Assembly: GCF_025564085.1 (NCBI RefSeq)
Contig: NZ_JAMGZJ010000071.1
Span: 124,001 to 188,000, forward strand
Length of the DNA: 64,000 nt
Reading direction: 5' to 3'
DNA from: Silvania confinis
Lineage (GTDB): Bacteria; Pseudomonadota; Gammaproteobacteria; Enterobacterales; Enterobacteriaceae
Shown here: positions 17,221-27,040 of the stretch, one piece after another
Position numbering within the stretch: the first letter of the stretch is position 1
Layout: each line of letters starts with the position of its first letter
Notes under the pieces: generated by a model
Databases searched by the model: none
What the model was told of the DNA's origin: nothing
The model's input: the letters and a program-made list of their open reading frames with translations, nothing else
Translations under genes and position numbers: made by a program

Positions 17221-17619
17221 ATGAAACGACATTCGCCACTCCTGCTGGCCCTGAGCCTGGTCGTCTTAATCGGCTGCAGCAGTCGGGCTCCGGATAACGT
17301 CGCGCAGATTAATACATTGCATATTCCGCTGGTTCTGTCAGGTGAAAAATCGTCGTTGCCGCAGACGCCTCATCTCGCCACGCTGTTCGAGGCCAATAAA
17401 CAGAATATTGACCGGCTGACCCGCACGATCAAGAAAACCTATTTACAGGATGTTAAAACAAACGAAGTATTTGCCATAGATAGCGACATACAACCGGTGT
17501 ATGCCTCCCTGTCAAAGCTGGAAGAATTAGGCATGGTTAACCAACAATATCTTAAGGATAAAAATGAGAAAGGATTGCAGCAAATCCACGCAGCGCTGCA
17601 ACCCATTATTACCGGTTAA
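17221..17619 (+). CDS. Small predicted lipoprotein of unknown function
   Basis: 132 aa from the ATG at 17221. A lipoprotein signal with lipobox LIGC (Cys near residue 19) followed by Ser-Ser predicts outer-membrane sorting. The mature part is helical and charged, with a segment (LATLFEANKQNIDRLTRTI) that looks like an amphipathic helix. No family was recognised. It sits alone, convergent with the OmpA-like gene, with which it shares a two-way terminator. Confidence 0.7.
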   Translation: MKRHSPLLLALSLVVLIGCSSRAPDNVAQINTLHIPLVLSGEKSSLPQTPHLATLFEANKQNIDRLTRTIKKTYLQDVKTNEVFAIDSDIQPVYASLSKLEELGMVNQQYLKDKNEKGLQQIHAALQPIITG

Positions 17620-17650
17620 AAAAAAGGCCCGACATCTTAACGCCGGGCCT
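17617..17650. terminator. Bidirectional terminator
   Basis: AGGCCCG/CGGGCCT stem with a 12-base loop flanked by eight A on the lipoprotein side, which reads as a T-run for the minus-strand OmpA-like gene. It serves that gene best and lies within 20 bases of both stop codons. Confidence 0.75.
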
Positions 17651-17666
17651 GTTAAATAGCAGGGTT

Positions 17667-18710
17667 TTACTTATCGCTAATTTCTACCACGACACGGCGA
17701 TCCGGGGACAGGCAGCCAATCAGCGCGTTGCCACTCTGGTCGTCACACGTTGAACCCGTGACGGATTCACTCGCACCACGGCCTTCTGCAGAAATGCTTT
17801 GTGCCGGGATCCCCAGAGAAACCAGTTCATCGGCTACGGCTTGTGCACGGCGTAAGGAGAGCTGTTGATTATATTCAGGTGCGCCAAGGCGATCGCTGTA
17901 GCCTACCACTACGGTCGATTTTTCGTTCGCGGGTTGCAGACCCGGAGTGTTGTACAACTGACGGATTGCCGCATGCCCTTCGCTGGTAAGCGTTGCTGAG
18001 TCGTAGCCAAACATCACATCTGATTTCAGGTTGAAGTGCTGTGGCGCAGGAGCCGGTGCCACAACAGCCGCTGGCGTCGCGACAACAGGGGCATCATCAT
18101 GCTGGCCGAAACGGTACGTCAGCCCGGCGGTTACCGAACTGACGTCGCTGCTGACGCCGATCTGGTTGGCATTCCCCACGTTGCTTACCCATTGATATTC
18201 AACACGGCCTGCCCAGTTTTTATTAAAGGCATACTCGGTGCCGACGGCAGCCAGCGGACGCACGCCGGTTTCAAAGCGGTTGTGGCCGCTGACGTCAGAC
18301 TCAGCGCGGTAGCCCATCGCCCCGGCGCGGCCGTACAGATCAAATTTTGGCGTCACGGCATAGCTGGCTTTCAGGGACATCTGAATACCCTGGCTTTTCA
18401 GTCTGGCACCAGAACCGCCCTGGTGGCCGTTAATCTGCATATTGCCTAAATAGTCGTAGCCACCTTCAACCGCCAGCCATGGGTTAATCTGGTAGCCAGT
18501 ATAAATACCGCCGCCTACATTATCGCGATCGATATCAAAGTGGTTTGTGCCGCTATTATTTTCGCGCGCTTTGGCGCCGGTATTGGTATCAAAATAGTGC
18601 GACCAACCGAATTTTGCGCCGCTGTACCAGGTACCCGCATCGCCCGCCGCAAAAGCGGCAGTGGTTGTGAACGCATTCGCAATAATTAAAGCCACAATCG
18701 TCTTTTTCAT
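17667..18710 (-). CDS. OmpA-like outer membrane protein
   Basis: 347 aa from the ATG at 18710; a signal peptide is cleaved after AAFA-A near residue 21. Residues to about 190 form an eight-strand barrel like OmpA (GTWYSGAKFGWSHYFD, AVEGGYDYLG). An Ala/Pro hinge (VVAPAPAP) leads to the OmpA C-terminal peptidoglycan-binding domain with GYSDRLG and LSLRRAQAVADEL, and a Cys pair as in OmpA. It is a paralogue, not ompA itself, whose locus is elsewhere in enterobacteria. Divergence in the surface loops suggests a different exposed role. An IprA-like regulator lies next upstream. Confidence 0.88.
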   Translation of the reverse strand: MKKTIVALIIANAFTTTAAFAAGDAGTWYSGAKFGWSHYFDTNTGAKARENNSGTNHFDIDRDNVGGGIYTGYQINPWLAVEGGYDYLGNMQINGHQGGSGARLKSQGIQMSLKASYAVTPKFDLYGRAGAMGYRAESDVSGHNRFETGVRPLAAVGTEYAFNKNWAGRVEYQWVSNVGNANQIGVSSDVSSVTAGLTYRFGQHDDAPVVATPAAVVAPAPAPQHFNLKSDVMFGYDSATLTSEGHAAIRQLYNTPGLQPANEKSTVVVGYSDRLGAPEYNQQLSLRRAQAVADELVSLGIPAQSISAEGRGASESVTGSTCDDQSGNALIGCLSPDRRVVVEISDK

Positions 18711-18825
18711 AATAATCCCGTTTACACTTACCGTAGACAAATTTATTGATATATTTCAGTAGGCAAACGATATAGCGAAACGCAGACGAGGTTAACGCCT
18801 ATTGTGTTTAATTTTAAATTTGCGG

Positions 18826-19455
18826 TCAGAACGATTCGGGCAAGGCTTTTAACTCCTGCAGATATCCGCCGCGTTTAAAGGTAATATATTCTCCGCGTTT
18901 TAAAGCCGACAGTACATTTAATATACTGCTGCGCGACAGCAGCGTTCGGTCCTGAATATAGTCGAGAATGGAAATACGCATCCGGGTCTCTTCCGGCAGG
19001 GTTATCATCTCAAGCAGATGGTTGCGTATTACCGAATAGGTACGCTGTTGCACCACTAAAGCATCGCGGTAAAGAAAGTAAGCACTATGGTAGGCAAGCA
19101 CCCCGGCGGCATCTTCCCATAACCTTTTCTGGTGAAATATCGCCTTCGCCTGCTCCACATCGACCCGCAAAATTGTCGACTCCTCTTCCGCACGCAAAAT
19201 ATGCCCTTGTGTGGGTTGGATCATCTCGGCAATGCCAAACAGATGCGGATCATAGACCGTGACGATCAGCAGGCCATCAGACGCACGCAGTATCGACAGC
19301 GCACCTTGTAAAAAAAGGTACAGCTGGGGACGGCCTTTGTGGGTCCAGGTCATTCTTTTGCGGGGAATGACCTTAATGGGTTCTGCAATCGATTCAAGCG
19401 CCGCGGTCAAACGCTGCACGGACGCTTCGGGACGAATGGGTGGAATAAGATGCAT
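18826..19455 (-). CDS. IprA/YaiV-like winged-helix regulator
   Basis: 209 aa from the ATG at 19455, which has AGG seven bases upstream and matches the family length; an in-frame start 42 bases earlier has no ribosome site. The N-terminal part (FLQGALSILRASDGLLIVTVYDPHLFGIAEM) is a cyclic-nucleotide-binding-like beta roll, and the C-terminus (TLLSRSSILNVLSALKRGEYI) is a winged helix. It resembles IprA, the inhibitor of hydrogen peroxide resistance, and Crp-fold regulators in general. Placed between two outer-membrane protein genes, it may control one or both. Confidence 0.75.
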   Translation of the reverse strand: MHLIPPIRPEASVQRLTAALESIAEPIKVIPRKRMTWTHKGRPQLYLFLQGALSILRASDGLLIVTVYDPHLFGIAEMIQPTQGHILRAEEESTILRVDVEQAKAIFHQKRLWEDAAGVLAYHSAYFLYRDALVVQQRTYSVIRNHLLEMITLPEETRMRISILDYIQDRTLLSRSSILNVLSALKRGEYITFKRGGYLQELKALPESF

Positions 19456-19519
19456 AACATGACCTGATAACATTGGATAACAGCCAGTATAGCCCACATA
19501 TTTCAGCCGGTTAGTTGAC

Positions 19520-20704
19520 TCAGAACTGGTAACTGTAATTTACGCTGGCGAACCAGAGGTGCGGTTTATCGTAGCTGCCCGCAAAGACGGCGGGCGACTG
19601 GACCTGCGAGGATTGCATATGCAGATACTCTACGGCAACGCCGATATTGCTGGCGGGGGTTAACTGATACTGCGCACCGGTGCCAAAGCGCCACTCATCC
19701 CCTGTCGGCAATGTCATCGCCACGTCATGCTGATCGCGATAAGGTGAGCTATCAAACGCCACACCCGCATTCAGACGCCACTGTTCTGTTGGCCGGTACT
19801 GGACGCCGACGGCGGTATGCCAGGTATCCTTCATCCGGCTGGTCTTATCGACCGACTGCCCGTTGACCTGAACCTGCGGCGCACCAAACTGGCTCCAGTC
19901 CTGCCAGCCCAGATCGCCCATTACCGACCACTGTGACGTAACGTCATGAACCAGGCTGAGCATGATTTGTTGCGGGGCGCGCGCCTGAGCGGAGATCGGT
20001 AACGTCAATTCGCGTGCAGGCTGCGTCGGGAGTCGCGCTTTGCCGTCGATATTAAATTGGTAATCCGTTTTACTGGTCCAGGTTATCCCGGCTCGGGTCC
20101 GATCGGTAAGATCCATTGCCAGCCCCAGCCGGTAACTCATCGCCCAGTCATGATCCTGCTGATTATGGTCATCGCCATCAACGTTGCGCGTAAGAGACAG
20201 GAAGCCATAATTGATATTCGCCGACGCGCCCAGGGAGAGGCGGTCATTGAGTTTTATCGCCAGCGATGGACTTAAGGTCATTGCTGCCATGGTACTTTTT
20301 TTAATCAGCCGATCGCCGGCCCAATTTCCATAGTCAATACCCAGACCATAATTGCCGTATAAACCGATACCAGCATATACATTATCATTCAGTTTCTGGC
20401 TGTAATATGCGCTGGCATTGGGAAACGTTTTCATCACGTCCCCAGGACTTGTTTGTGCATTATTATCGAGCTGATAATCAATATTACCGTTCATGGCCTG
20501 AATTCCGCCGGTGAACATGTGATCCGGCAAACGGGTCATCCCGGCGGGGTTGGTCATAATCGTCGAGGCATCCTGCGCACGCGCTGCCTGCCCGGCCCCT
20601 GCCAGGGCGGTATCTTCGGTGCCGGTTTCATAAAAATAGAGGGCACTGGCATGCGCAAAGGAAGAGGCCAGCACGCCAGAGATAAACAACGCAATCTTTT
20701 TCAT
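19520..20704 (-). CDS. FadL/OmpP1/TodX-family outer membrane transporter
   Basis: 394 aa. Signal peptide cleaved after AHA-S near residue 20. The N-terminal hatch motif of the FadL family is visible (GAGQAARAQDASTIMTNPAG), followed by barrel strands and a C-terminal aromatic end (VNYSYQF). Such proteins bring hydrophobic compounds (long-chain fatty acids, aromatic hydrocarbons) across the outer membrane. fadL itself is elsewhere in the E. coli map, so this is an extra member. Substrate unknown. It is 64 bases downstream-to-upstream from the IprA-like gene on the same strand. Confidence 0.88.
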   Translation of the reverse strand: MKKIALFISGVLASSFAHASALYFYETGTEDTALAGAGQAARAQDASTIMTNPAGMTRLPDHMFTGGIQAMNGNIDYQLDNNAQTSPGDVMKTFPNASAYYSQKLNDNVYAGIGLYGNYGLGIDYGNWAGDRLIKKSTMAAMTLSPSLAIKLNDRLSLGASANINYGFLSLTRNVDGDDHNQQDHDWAMSYRLGLAMDLTDRTRAGITWTSKTDYQFNIDGKARLPTQPARELTLPISAQARAPQQIMLSLVHDVTSQWSVMGDLGWQDWSQFGAPQVQVNGQSVDKTSRMKDTWHTAVGVQYRPTEQWRLNAGVAFDSSPYRDQHDVAMTLPTGDEWRFGTGAQYQLTPASNIGVAVEYLHMQSSQVQSPAVFAGSYDKPHLWFASVNYSYQF

Positions 20705-20914
20705 TTTTCAACCAAAGTCTTTCACTAAATACGTTTAAAAATAAACTTCCGCCGTTATTCAGATAACGGAATTATTTTTTAGATATAGCAATTAATAAAT
20801 AGTGAGTAAAATTTAGGTTGTTTATTTTTATATTTTCACAGGTACAGATGCTTATGCAAAGGACAATGTGCGATGACGGATGATGTTGAAGGTTGATGCG
20901 AAGCAAAGAGATTC
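20705..20914. promoter_or_regulatory. AT-rich leader of the FadL-like gene
   Basis: 210 bases between the FadL-like start and tRNA-Gly. Very AT-rich (20755-20850), unlike its surroundings, with no open frame. Probably holds the promoter of the FadL-like gene; no clear site could be assigned. Confidence 0.35.
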
Positions 20915-20988
20915 TGGAGCGGGCGAAGGGAATCGAACCCTCGTATAGAGCTTGGGAAGCTCTCGTTCTACCATTGAACTACGCCCGC
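20915..20988 (-). tRNA. glyU: tRNA-Gly (anticodon CCC)
   Basis: 74 nt on the minus strand, beginning GCGGGCG and ending CGCCCGC-TCCA, with encoded CCA. Anticodon stem AGAGC/GCTCT encloses loop TTCCCAA, giving anticodon CCC for GGG codons. T-loop GGTTCGATTCC is standard. Single copy tRNA that in E. coli bounds the ETT2 region on one side and ygeR on the other, as here. Confidence 0.97.
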
Positions 20989-21068
20989 TTTGAGGTGCGT
21001 AAAGCATTATAGACTTTACGCACCTTCTGACAAGACTCCCGACGACTAAGTGGCGATTAAATAATCAC

Positions 21069-21800
21069 TTAGGACTTCGGTTTGCTGCCCTGCGCCGGTA
21101 AATAGCGCACCGGATCGATAGCCGTTGCCCGGTAACGGATCTGGAAATGCAGCGCTACGGTGTTGGATCCGGTACTGCCCATGGTGGCAATCTTCTGTCC
21201 GGCCTTCACGTTTTGGCCGTTATTGACCAGCAACGAATCATTATGGGCATAGGCAGTAATGTAATCCTCGCCGTGCTTAATCATGATCAGATTGCCGTAG
21301 CCGCGCAGCTGATTACCAACGTAGACCACTTTGCCCGCATCGGAGGCATACACCGGTGCGCCTCGGGTGCCGGCGATATCAATCCCTTTGTTGCCGCCTT
21401 CGGAGGTGGAGTACGGTATCACCACTTTACCGCTGGCAGGCCACACCCAGCAGCGCTGCCCTACCGGCGGCCATGAAGATTTTGGCACCGCGTAAGATGG
21501 CGTCACCGCGGCGGTTTTACCGCTGCTTTTCGACGAAGATTTTTTGGCGGTCGCACCGCTGACCTTCAGCTTTTGCCCCACTTCAATGGTGTAGGGTGCA
21601 GAGATGTTGTTAAGCCGCGCGAGCTCTTTAACGCTGGTGCCGGTCGACCGCGCAATGCGATACAGGGTATCGCCGCGTTTAACGGTATAGACAGGACCAG
21701 AATCCGATGATTGGCTGCCCGCGCAGCCTGCCAGTAGCAAGGCCAGGATCAGGCAAAACAGAGCAGAAACGGGATTTTTCGTCGGGCTTCCTGCGAACAC
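21069..21800 (-). CDS. ygeR: Amidase activator YgeR/ActS (LysM and LytM domains)
   Basis: 243 aa outer-membrane lipoprotein; lipobox LLAGC near residue 26. A LysM repeat ([17 protein letters not shown] onward, about 37-80) binds peptidoglycan. The C-terminal LytM/M23 domain has NKGIDIAG where active enzymes have HxGxD, so the first zinc His is Asn; a later LHFQIRY motif is kept in part. That is typical of non-enzymatic activators of AmiA/B/C amidases (EnvC, NlpD, ActS), so it should open amidase active sites during cell separation or envelope stress rather than cut wall itself. Confidence 0.9.
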   Translation of the reverse strand: MFAGSPTKNPVSALFCLILALLLAGCAGSQSSDSGPVYTVKRGDTLYRIARSTGTSVKELARLNNISAPYTIEVGQKLKVSGATAKKSSSKSSGKTAAVTPSYAVPKSSWPPVGQRCWVWPASGKVVIPYSTSEGGNKGIDIAGTRGAPVYASDAGKVVYVGNQLRGYGNLIMIKHGEDYITAYAHNDSLLVNNGQNVKAGQKIATMGSTGSNTVALHFQIRYRATAIDPVRYLPAQGSKPKS

Positions 21801-21984
21801 AACAGTTCCTCGGTCGGCGTGAATGGCCGCGCTATCATAACAGCCTCACTGCCGATGCCCAATAGCGCCCTGGCGGACAAACAGACTGCTGACCGCCAGG
21901 TTATAATCGCCCGGCCCGATTGTACTGAACTGACCTGAACGCGGTAAGTCAGTCTCCTTCGGCGATTTCAGCATGGGAGTCACT

Positions 21985-22536
21985 ATGGGAACACACGAAC
22001 ACGTTATTCTGGTAAACGATCGGGGAGCCGTTATTGGCACGCAGGAGAAGTACGCTGCACACTCCTCGCATACCCCTCTTCATCTGGCATTCTCTTGCTG
22101 GATTTTCAACGCCCAGGGCGAGTGTCTGGTGACCCGTCGCGCCATGAGCAAAAAAGCCTGGCCCGGCGTGTGGACCAATTCGGTTTGCGGCCACCCGCAG
22201 CTGGGTGAAACGCCAGAGCAGGCGCTGATCCGTCGCTGCCGCTTTGAAGTGGGTATTGAGATAACCGATATTCTTTCGATTGCCCCGGCGTTTCGCTACT
22301 GCGAAACCGACCCCTCCGGTATTGTCGAAAATGAACTTTGCCCGGTCTTTGCCGCACTGGCTACCAGCGTCGTGACCCGCAATCATGATGAAGTGATGGA
22401 TTATCAGTGGGTCAAACTGGACGCGCTGCTCTGCGCGCTGGAGGCGACCCCCTGGGCTTTTAGCCCGTGGATGGTGATGGAGGCCCGGGAGGCCAAAACG
22501 GAACTGCTGGCATACGCCCCCCGCGCGCAGCAATAA
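21985..22536 (+). CDS. idi: Isopentenyl-diphosphate delta-isomerase (type I)
   Basis: 183 aa from the ATG at 21985, with GGGAG six bases upstream; an ATG four codons earlier lacks such a site. Nudix-fold Mg/Mn enzyme interconverting isopentenyl and dimethylallyl diphosphate. The catalytic Cys is in [12 protein letters not shown] and the Glu in [11 protein letters not shown], with the Nudix-like box between them. It matches E. coli Idi in length (182 aa). Convergent with lysS, with a shared two-way terminator. Confidence 0.95.
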   Translation: MGTHEHVILVNDRGAVIGTQEKYAAHSSHTPLHLAFSCWIFNAQGECLVTRRAMSKKAWPGVWTNSVCGHPQLGETPEQALIRRCRFEVGIEITDILSIAPAFRYCETDPSGIVENELCPVFAALATSVVTRNHDEVMDYQWVKLDALLCALEATPWAFSPWMVMEAREAKTELLAYAPRAQQ

Positions 22537-22572
22537 AAAAGCCCCGACGCGATTAACGCCGGGGCTTTTTTT
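22535..22572. terminator. Bidirectional terminator between idi and lysS
   Basis: GCCCCG/CGGGGC stem flanked by six A and seven T, so it makes a proper T-run on both strands. It starts inside the idi stop codon and lies 14 bases after the lysS stop. Confidence 0.9.
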
Positions 22573-22585
22573 AGATCTTAACGAC

Positions 22586-24103
22586 TTACTTCACCGGACG
22601 CATCGCCGGGAACAGGATCACGTCGCGGATGGTGTGGCTGTTGGTGAACAGCATAACCATACGGTCGATACCAATACCCAGACCTGCCGTTGGCGGCAAA
22701 CCGTGTTCCAGTGCGGTCACGTAGTCTTCGTCGAAGAACATCGCTTCGTCATCGCCTGCCGCTTTCGCGTTAACCTGATCCTGGAAGCGCTGCGCCTGAT
22801 CTTCAGCATCGTTCAGCTCGCTAAAGCCGTTGCCGATTTCACGGCCGCCGATGAAGAACTCAAAGCGATCGGTGATCTCCGGGTTGTCGTCGTTACGACG
22901 CGCCAGCGGAGACACTTCTGCCGGGTATTCGGTGATGAAGGTCGGCTGAATCAGATGCGCTTCGGCCACTTCTTCGAAGATCTCGGTCACGATACGGCCC
23001 TGACCCCAGCTCTTCTCAACTTTGATACCGATGCTCTCAGCGATGGCTTTTGCCGAGTCGAAGTTATCAAGATCGGCCATCTCAGTTTCTGGACGGTATT
23101 TCTTGATCGCCTCGCGCATAGTCAGTTTGACGAACGGCTTGCCAAAGTCGAACACCTCGTCGCCGTACGGCACTTCGGTTTTGCCCAGAATATTCTGCGC
23201 CAGAGTACGGAACAGGGATTCGGTCAGCTCGATCAGATCTTTGTAATCTGCGTACGCCATATAGAGTTCCATCATGGTGAACTCTGGGTTATGACGCACG
23301 GAGATGCCTTCGTTACGGAAGTTACGGTTGATCTCGAATACGCGATCAAAACCGCCAACCACCAGACGCTTGAGGTACAGTTCCGGCGCGATACGCAGGT
23401 ACATGTCGAGGTCCAGCGCGTTGTGATGGGTGATAAACGGACGCGCAGACGCCCCGCCCGGGATCACCTGCATCATTGGCGTTTCCACTTCCATAAAGTC
23501 GCGGCCCACCATGAACTGGCGAATACCGGCCATGATCTGGGAGCGAATTTTGAAGGTGTTGCGGGAATCATCGTTAGAGATGAGATCCAGATAACGCTGA
23601 CGATAACGCGCTTCCTGATCCTGCAGGCCGTGGAACTTGTCCGGCAGCGGGCGCAGGGCTTTGGTCAGCAGACGCAGCTCGGTGCAGTGAATGGACAGCT
23701 CGCCGGTCTTGGTTTTGAACAGCTTGCCGCGCGCACCCAGGATATCGCCCAGATCCCACTTTTTAAACTGCTCGTTGTAGATGCCTTCTGGCAGATCGTC
23801 GCGCGAAACGTACAGCTGAATACGGCCGCCCACGTCCTGCAGGGTGATAAAGGACGCTTTGCCCATAATGCGACGGGTCATCATGCGGCCAGCAACGGCC
23901 ACTTCGATGTCCAGTGCTTCCAGCTCTTCGTTCTCTTTAGCGTCGAAGTCAGCGTGCAGTTGGTCTGAAGTGCGATCGCGGCGGAAATCGTTCGGGAACG
24001 GCACGCCCTGCTGACGCAGTGCAGCCAGCTTCTCGCGGCGGGCTTTCAGTTCATTATTAAGATCCGCTACCGCGTCAGCGCTCTGTACTTGTTGTTCAGA
24101 CAT
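22586..24103 (-). CDS. lysS: Lysyl-tRNA synthetase LysS
   Basis: 505 aa class II aminoacyl-tRNA synthetase charging tRNA-Lys in the cytoplasm. An N-terminal OB-fold anticodon-binding domain (about 65-145) precedes the class II catalytic core with motif 1 ([21 protein letters not shown]), motif 2 ([18 protein letters not shown]) and motif 3 ([12 protein letters not shown]). Starts nine bases after prfB and is translated from the same mRNA, as in E. coli. The heat-inducible second form lysU is not in this window. Confidence 0.97.
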   Translation of the reverse strand: MSEQQVQSADAVADLNNELKARREKLAALRQQGVPFPNDFRRDRTSDQLHADFDAKENEELEALDIEVAVAGRMMTRRIMGKASFITLQDVGGRIQLYVSRDDLPEGIYNEQFKKWDLGDILGARGKLFKTKTGELSIHCTELRLLTKALRPLPDKFHGLQDQEARYRQRYLDLISNDDSRNTFKIRSQIMAGIRQFMVGRDFMEVETPMMQVIPGGASARPFITHHNALDLDMYLRIAPELYLKRLVVGGFDRVFEINRNFRNEGISVRHNPEFTMMELYMAYADYKDLIELTESLFRTLAQNILGKTEVPYGDEVFDFGKPFVKLTMREAIKKYRPETEMADLDNFDSAKAIAESIGIKVEKSWGQGRIVTEIFEEVAEAHLIQPTFITEYPAEVSPLARRNDDNPEITDRFEFFIGGREIGNGFSELNDAEDQAQRFQDQVNAKAAGDDEAMFFDEDYVTALEHGLPPTAGLGIGIDRMVMLFTNSHTIRDVILFPAMRPVK

Positions 24104-24112
24104 GTTGGTTCC

Positions 24113-25211
24113 TCATAACCCTGCTTTCAAACTTGCTTCGATAAATTGGTCCAGGCTGCCATCCAGCACCGCCTGCGTGTTACGGGTTTCAACACCGGTA
24201 CGCAGGTCTTTAATGCGAGAGTCATCAAGGACGTAAGAACGGATCTGGCTGCCCCAGCCGATGTCAGATTTGTTATCTTCCATCGCCTGTTTCTCAGCAT
24301 TTTTCTTTTGCATCTCCAGTTCATAAAGCTTGGCTTTCATCTGCTTCATGGCCTGGTCTTTGTTCTTATGCTGGGAACGGTCGTTCTGGCACTGCGTTAC
24401 CGTATTGGTCGGAAGGTGGGTAATACGTACCGCCGATTCTGTACGGTTAACGTGCTGACCACCCGCACCGGAGGCGCGGTAAACGTCGATACGCAGGTCA
24501 GCCGGGTTGATTTCGATATCGATATCGTCTTTCACTTCCGGATAGACAAACGCGGAGCTGAAAGAGGTGTGACGACGGCCGCCGGAATCGAACGGGCTCT
24601 TACGCACCAGGCGGTGAACGCCGGTTTCAGTACGCAGCCAGCCGTAGGCGTAATCGCCAATAATCTTCACGGTAACGGATTTCAGACCCGCCACTTCGCC
24701 TTCGGACTCTTCGATAATCTCGGTCTTGAAGCCGCGCGCTTCAGCCCAACGCAGATACATACGCGTCAGCATGCTGGCCCAGTCCTGGGCTTCAGTCCCG
24801 CCGGAACCGGCCTGGATATCGAGATAGCAATCGGCGCTGTCATACTCACCGGAGAACATGCGACGGAATTCAAGCTGTGCCAGCTTCTCTTCCAGCACGT
24901 CGAGTTCTGCAACGGCTTCGTTGAACGTCTCTTCGTCGTCGGCTTCAATCGCCAACTCCAGCAGTCCGGAAACATCTTCCAGACCCTGCGCCATTTGATC
25001 CAACGTATCGACGATGGCTTCGAGAGACGAACGTTCTTTACCCAGCGCCTGTGCGCGTTCAGGTTCGTTCCAGACGTCCGACTGCTCCAGCTCGGCGTTT
25101 ACTTCTTCAAGGCGTTCTTTCTTGGCATCGTAGTCAAAGATACCCCCTAAGAACGTCGGAGCGCTCAGTGAGGTCCTGAATACGGTTTTTTACCGGATTA
25201 ATTTCAAACAT
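24113..25211 (-). CDS. prfB: Peptide chain release factor 2 (programmed +1 frameshift)
   Basis: RF2 reads UGA and UAA stop codons. The gene starts with ATG at 25211 ([21 protein letters not shown]...) and meets an in-frame TGA at codon 26; after a +1 shift the remaining frame runs to 24113, giving a protein of about 365 aa, the normal size. The SPF anticodon-like tripeptide (KSPFDSGG) and the catalytic GGQ ([12 protein letters not shown]) are intact. First gene of prfB-lysS; recJ lies just upstream on the same strand. Confidence 0.97.
25134..25148 (-). promoter_or_regulatory. prfB +1 frameshift signal
   Basis: On the minus strand AGGGGG-TAT-CTT-TGA-C: an internal Shine-Dalgarno-like AGGGGG three bases before the slippery CTT, followed by the UGA stop at codon 26. 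When RF2 is scarce the ribosome pauses at UGA and slips forward, making more RF2. Confidence 0.97.
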
Positions 25212-25301
25212 GGTCTGTTTTCTTTTATGGACGAGTAAAATGCGGTGATAAGGGCGGAATTGTACCGGATTCACGCCCTGTTTTATAGCGGAATAGTGAT
25301 G

Positions 25302-27035
25302 CTAAAGTGGCCAGATATGGTCGATGATGATTTGCAGCGTGCGGTTACCGCGAAACTCGTTGATATCCAGTTTGTAGGCCAGCGTCACTTCGCGCACGCC
25401 GTTGTCCGGCCAGACTGCGGTATCGACGTTAAAGGCGATCCCATCCAGCAGCGGCCCACCGCCAACCGGCTCAACCATCACTTTGAGGTGACGCTCACCG
25501 ACCAGCCGCTGTTGCAGCAGACGAAAACGCCCGTCAAACAGCGGCTCCGGGAACATCTGCCCCCATGGACCAGCGTCGCGCAGCATTTGCGCCACTTCCA
25601 TGGACATATCCGCAGCCGCTAACGGACCATCGGAGACCACTTCGCCCTGCAGCAGAGCAGGATCCAGCCAGTCGGTGACCAGCTCGCTGAACAGACGCTG
25701 AAACTGATCGAACTTCGCCTCTTCCAGCGACAGGCCCGCCGCCATCGCGTGGCCGCCGAATTTAATCATCAGCCCCGGATGCAGCGTATCCAGCCGCTCC
25801 AGTGCATCACGCATATGCAGCCCCTGAATGGATCGACCGGATCCTTTCAGCGTACCGTCACCGGCAGGAGCAAACGCAATCACCGGGCGGTGAAAACGCT
25901 CTTTGAGGCGCGAGGCTAAAATACCGACCACGCCCTGATGCCACTCCGGGTGATACATCGCCAGCCCGCCGGGCAGCGTCTCGCTGCTGCGTTCCAGCTT
26001 TTCACAGAGGGTCAGCGCTTCGGCCTGCATCCCCTGCTCGATCTCTTTGCGGGTCTGGTTCAGGGCATCCAGCTCGCTGGCCAACACTCGCGCCTCGCCA
26101 ATGTTGTCGCACAGCAACAGCGCCACGCCGACCGACATATCGTCCAGACGCCCTGCCGCGTTCAGACGTGGGCCGATAGCAAACCCCAGATCGCTGGCGG
26201 CCAGCTTCTGCGGATCCCGGTTGGCGATTTCCAGCAGAGCCTTAATGCCCGGACGGCATTTACCCGCGCGAATGCGGCTCAGGCCCTGCCAGGTCAGAAT
26301 GCGGTTATTGGCATCCAGCGGCACCACGTCCGCCACGGTACCCAGCGCCACCAGATCCAGCAGCTCAGCCAGATTGGGCACCGTAATCCCGCGTGCGTCA
26401 AACCAGCCTTTATCACGCAGCAACGTGCGCAGCGCCAGCATCAGGTAGAACGCCACCCCCACGCCCGCCAGCGATTTTGACGGAAACGCACACTCGCGCA
26501 GGTTAGGGTTAACGATCGCTTCTGCTGCCGGAAGCGTGTCGCCGGGCAGGTGATGATCGGTGACCAGCACCGGGATCCCAAGCGATTTAGCATGATCGAC
26601 ACCGGCATGAGACGAGATCCCGTTATCCACCGTCAGGATCAGCTGCGCGCCGCGCGCGTGAGCCTGATCGACCACTTCCGGGCTCAGGCCGTAGCCATCC
26701 TCAAAGCGGTTCGGCACCAGATACGAGACGTTATCGCACCCCATCGCCCGCAGGCTGAGCACGCTCAGGGCGGTGCTGGTGGCGCCATCCGCATCAAAGT
26801 CACCAACAACGATAATCCGCGTCCCTTCCTTAAAGGCCAGGTATAGCCGTTCGGCTGCGAGATCCACGCCGCTGAGCTGCTGCCACGGCAGCATGCCTTT
26901 TACGCCGCGTTCCAGATCGCCCGCGCTTTGCACGCCGCGGCTGGCATACAGCCGACGCAGCAGAGGGGGCAGATCGACTGGCAGATCGGCATGTTCATCC
27001 ACCTCACGGCGACGAAGCTGTATCGTTGATTTCAC
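25302..27035 (-). CDS. recJ: Single-stranded-DNA 5'-3' exonuclease RecJ
   Basis: 577 aa DHH-family nuclease acting in mismatch repair, RecF-pathway recombination and base excision repair. Phosphoesterase motifs are present: GDFDADGATSTAL, TVDNGIS, VTDHHLPG, and in the DHHA1 part KFGGHAMAAGLSL. It follows dsbC by five bases in a xerD-dsbC-recJ-prfB-lysS series on one strand, as in E. coli. Confidence 0.96.
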   Translation of the reverse strand: MKSTIQLRRREVDEHADLPVDLPPLLRRLYASRGVQSAGDLERGVKGMLPWQQLSGVDLAAERLYLAFKEGTRIIVVGDFDADGATSTALSVLSLRAMGCDNVSYLVPNRFEDGYGLSPEVVDQAHARGAQLILTVDNGISSHAGVDHAKSLGIPVLVTDHHLPGDTLPAAEAIVNPNLRECAFPSKSLAGVGVAFYLMLALRTLLRDKGWFDARGITVPNLAELLDLVALGTVADVVPLDANNRILTWQGLSRIRAGKCRPGIKALLEIANRDPQKLAASDLGFAIGPRLNAAGRLDDMSVGVALLLCDNIGEARVLASELDALNQTRKEIEQGMQAEALTLCEKLERSSETLPGGLAMYHPEWHQGVVGILASRLKERFHRPVIAFAPAGDGTLKGSGRSIQGLHMRDALERLDTLHPGLMIKFGGHAMAAGLSLEEAKFDQFQRLFSELVTDWLDPALLQGEVVSDGPLAAADMSMEVAQMLRDAGPWGQMFPEPLFDGRFRLLQQRLVGERHLKVMVEPVGGGPLLDGIAFNVDTAVWPDNGVREVTLAYKLDINEFRGNRTLQIIIDHIWPL

Positions 27036-27040
27036 GTGAA

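Noticed and set aside
20915..20988. Integrated element at tRNA-Gly
   Set aside because: No integrase gene near the tRNA and no obvious second copy of its 3' end in the window.
22634..23968. Long plus-strand open frame (444 codons) opposite lysS
   Set aside because: Antisense shadow of a highly conserved synthetase, no plausible start or motif.
24113..25211. prfB as a pseudogene because of an in-frame TGA
   Set aside because: The stop is the known programmed frameshift site with its AGGGGG and CTT TGA C elements, and both frames are otherwise intact.
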